DNA of 40,806 bases, from positions 1 to 40,806 of the forward strand of contig NZ_VRTY01000054.1 in NCBI RefSeq assembly GCF_008017455.1, read 5' to 3'. This document shows positions 40,316 through 40,806 of the stretch, in pieces. Both the position numbers and the translations under genes were made by a program. Every line of letters starts with the position of its first letter. Position 1 is the stretch's first letter. The stretch comes from Pontibacter qinzhouensis. GTDB taxonomy: Bacteria; Bacteroidota; Bacteroidia; Cytophagales; Hymenobacteraceae. A model generated the notes under the pieces. It was not told the origin of the DNA, searched no databases, and saw only the letters and a list, made by a program, of their open reading frames with translations.

Positions 40316-40372
40316 GCCCTTGACCAAAAAACATAGCTTTTTTGTTGGAAGGCCTTTTTCATTAGAATAATT
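40316..40372 (-). repeat. R1 dispersed 57-bp element, copy 14
   Basis: Inverted: GCCCTTGACC on the left, CATTAGAATAATT on the right, 2 bp after the stop codon of the small lipoprotein. GCCCTT and CCAA can pair with TTGG and AAGGCC, followed by TTTTTCATTAG, a terminator-like arrangement. Confidence 0.92.
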
Positions 40373-40436
40373 AGTCTGCGTGCGTGCAGGGGTTGTTCTG
40401 CTGAAAAAGGCCTGCCAGTTTAGCCAGGTTCTGCGG

Positions 40437-40661
40437 TTATTTTTCTTCTTCACTCACATCGAGTGGCTCATCGTCAGGGTGCAGTTCGTCCGGTTCTATG
40501 TCTACATACACTTCGTTTTCAGGCGGAGTGGTTTCCGATTCTCTGTCTGCCTCTTTAGGTGCCGGGTTTTTAGTTACCTCCTGCGTATGCTCCTTCTTGC
40601 CCAATGTGTCGCCACCGTCTTTTCTTGTTCTTGTGTTTTCGGTATTCTTCATGATGTTCAT
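40437..40661 (-). CDS. small acidic protein of unknown function
   Basis: A 74-residue hydrophilic protein, basic at the start (MKNTENTRTRKDGGDTLGKKEH) and very acidic at the end (VYVDIEPDELHPDDEPLDVSEEEK). An ATG at 40652 is an alternative start. It has no signal peptide or recognised domain, and is probably disordered. It faces the small lipoprotein across R1 copy 14 (convergent). Confidence 0.5.
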   Translation of the reverse strand: MNIMKNTENTRTRKDGGDTLGKKEHTQEVTKNPAPKEADRESETTPPENEVYVDIEPDELHPDDEPLDVSEEEK

Positions 40662-40766
40662 TTTGAGTTTGAGGTATACTTTACGGAAAAACTATAGAGA
40701 AGGCAGCACTAGCAGCTTGTTTTAGTACATAGCCGCCTTTGAGGTCGCGCATTCAGTCTGTATTCG

Positions 40767-40774
40767 TATATTTG
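40767..40774 (+). promoter_or_regulatory. -7 promoter element of the last gene
   Basis: TATATTTG matches TAnnTTTG, 16 bp before the ATG at 40791. A TTTG at 40738-40741 is 25 bp upstream, slightly too far for the usual spacing. Confidence 0.45.
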
Positions 40775-40790
40775 CTTTTTTAAAGGAAAC

Positions 40791-40806
40791 ATGGCTGAAA
40801 ACTACA
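40791..40806 (+). CDS. start of a gene cut by the window edge
   Basis: ATG GCT GAA AAC TAC (MAENY) follows a promoter-like TATATTTG and AAAGGAAAC. Only five codons are present, so the product cannot be known; the reading is supported mainly by the upstream element. Confidence 0.4.

Noticed and set aside
2039..40372. R1 as CRISPR repeats or integron attC sites
   Set aside because: Copies are kilobases apart and in both orientations, with no spacer array, no cas genes, no integrase and no gene-cassette arrangement.
2039..40372. R1 as a promoter element
   Set aside because: Neither strand of the consensus contains TTTG and TAnnTTTG at the Bacteroidota spacing, and most copies sit at 3' ends of genes.
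1..40806. tRNA, rRNA, riboswitch, prophage or intact insertion sequence
   Set aside because: No cloverleaf, rRNA segment, known riboswitch core, phage gene or transposase was found on reading both strands.

Overview
The window looks like chromosome of a Bacteroidota bacterium, most likely Cytophagales/Hymenobacteraceae (Pontibacter-like). The support is the gene content (DUF2911, DUF4385, GAF-type 815-residue protein, GH95/GH43, M49-like peptidase, LmbE/PIG-L deacetylase plus SSS symporter, many short lipoproteins), start codons without Shine-Dalgarno sequences, and several promoters of the Bacteroidota TAnnTTTG type. The genus is an inference. No rRNA, tRNA, CRISPR array, phage or intact transposase was seen.

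Layout. 1-2.8 kb: a doubtful small membrane ORF, a small Cys-containing protein, ferritin, a thioredoxin-like [2Fe-2S] ferredoxin, and the broken remnant of a subtilisin-like protease. 2.8-10.5 kb: housekeeping and small genes (cyclophilin lipoprotein, GNAT, MDR oxidoreductase, SnoaL-like lipoprotein, DUF4385, methionine aminopeptidase, acyl-CoA-binding protein, DUF2007 protein, CDGSH protein, a lipoprotein). 10.8-15.2 kb: large GAF protein, secreted coiled-coil protein, deoxynucleoside kinase. 15.9-22.3 kb: secreted plant-polysaccharide enzymes (GH95 fucosidase, GH43 arabinanase-like, Tat-exported SGNH esterase, PL22-like lyase), consistent with trimming of pectin or hemicellulose side chains; no SusC/SusD pair lies in the window. 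22.5-28.9 kb: M49-like lipoprotein peptidase, a compact minus-strand operon (Rieske protein, alpha/beta hydrolase, 83-residue protein, FAD oxidoreductase), a DUF3221-like lipoprotein and a membrane protein. 29.3-33.9 kb: PIG-L deacetylase followed by a 51-residue membrane protein translationally coupled to an SSS symporter. 34.4-40.8 kb: HAD hydrolase, methyltransferase, DUF2911 protein, ABC exporter, two small proteins and the first codons of a further gene.

The most striking signal is not a gene. Fourteen copies of a dispersed element (called R1 here) occur in the gaps between genes. Each is exactly 57 bp, with conserved ends (AATTATTYRAATRAAAA, then GCCTYCAGAAG, and TCAAGGGT at the far end) and a fixed-length but variable core of about 17 bp. 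None lies inside a convincing gene. Most copies next to a gene's 3' end point the same way, so the transcript would read ACCCTTGA, a possible hairpin, then a T-rich tail. Two copies carry, beyond their AATT end, a second larger repeat (R2, 262 and 338 bp) in opposite orientations, bracketing 34.0-39.8 kb. Others carry AT-rich ATTGTTGAATGG-type repeats (R3). I know of no description of this family.
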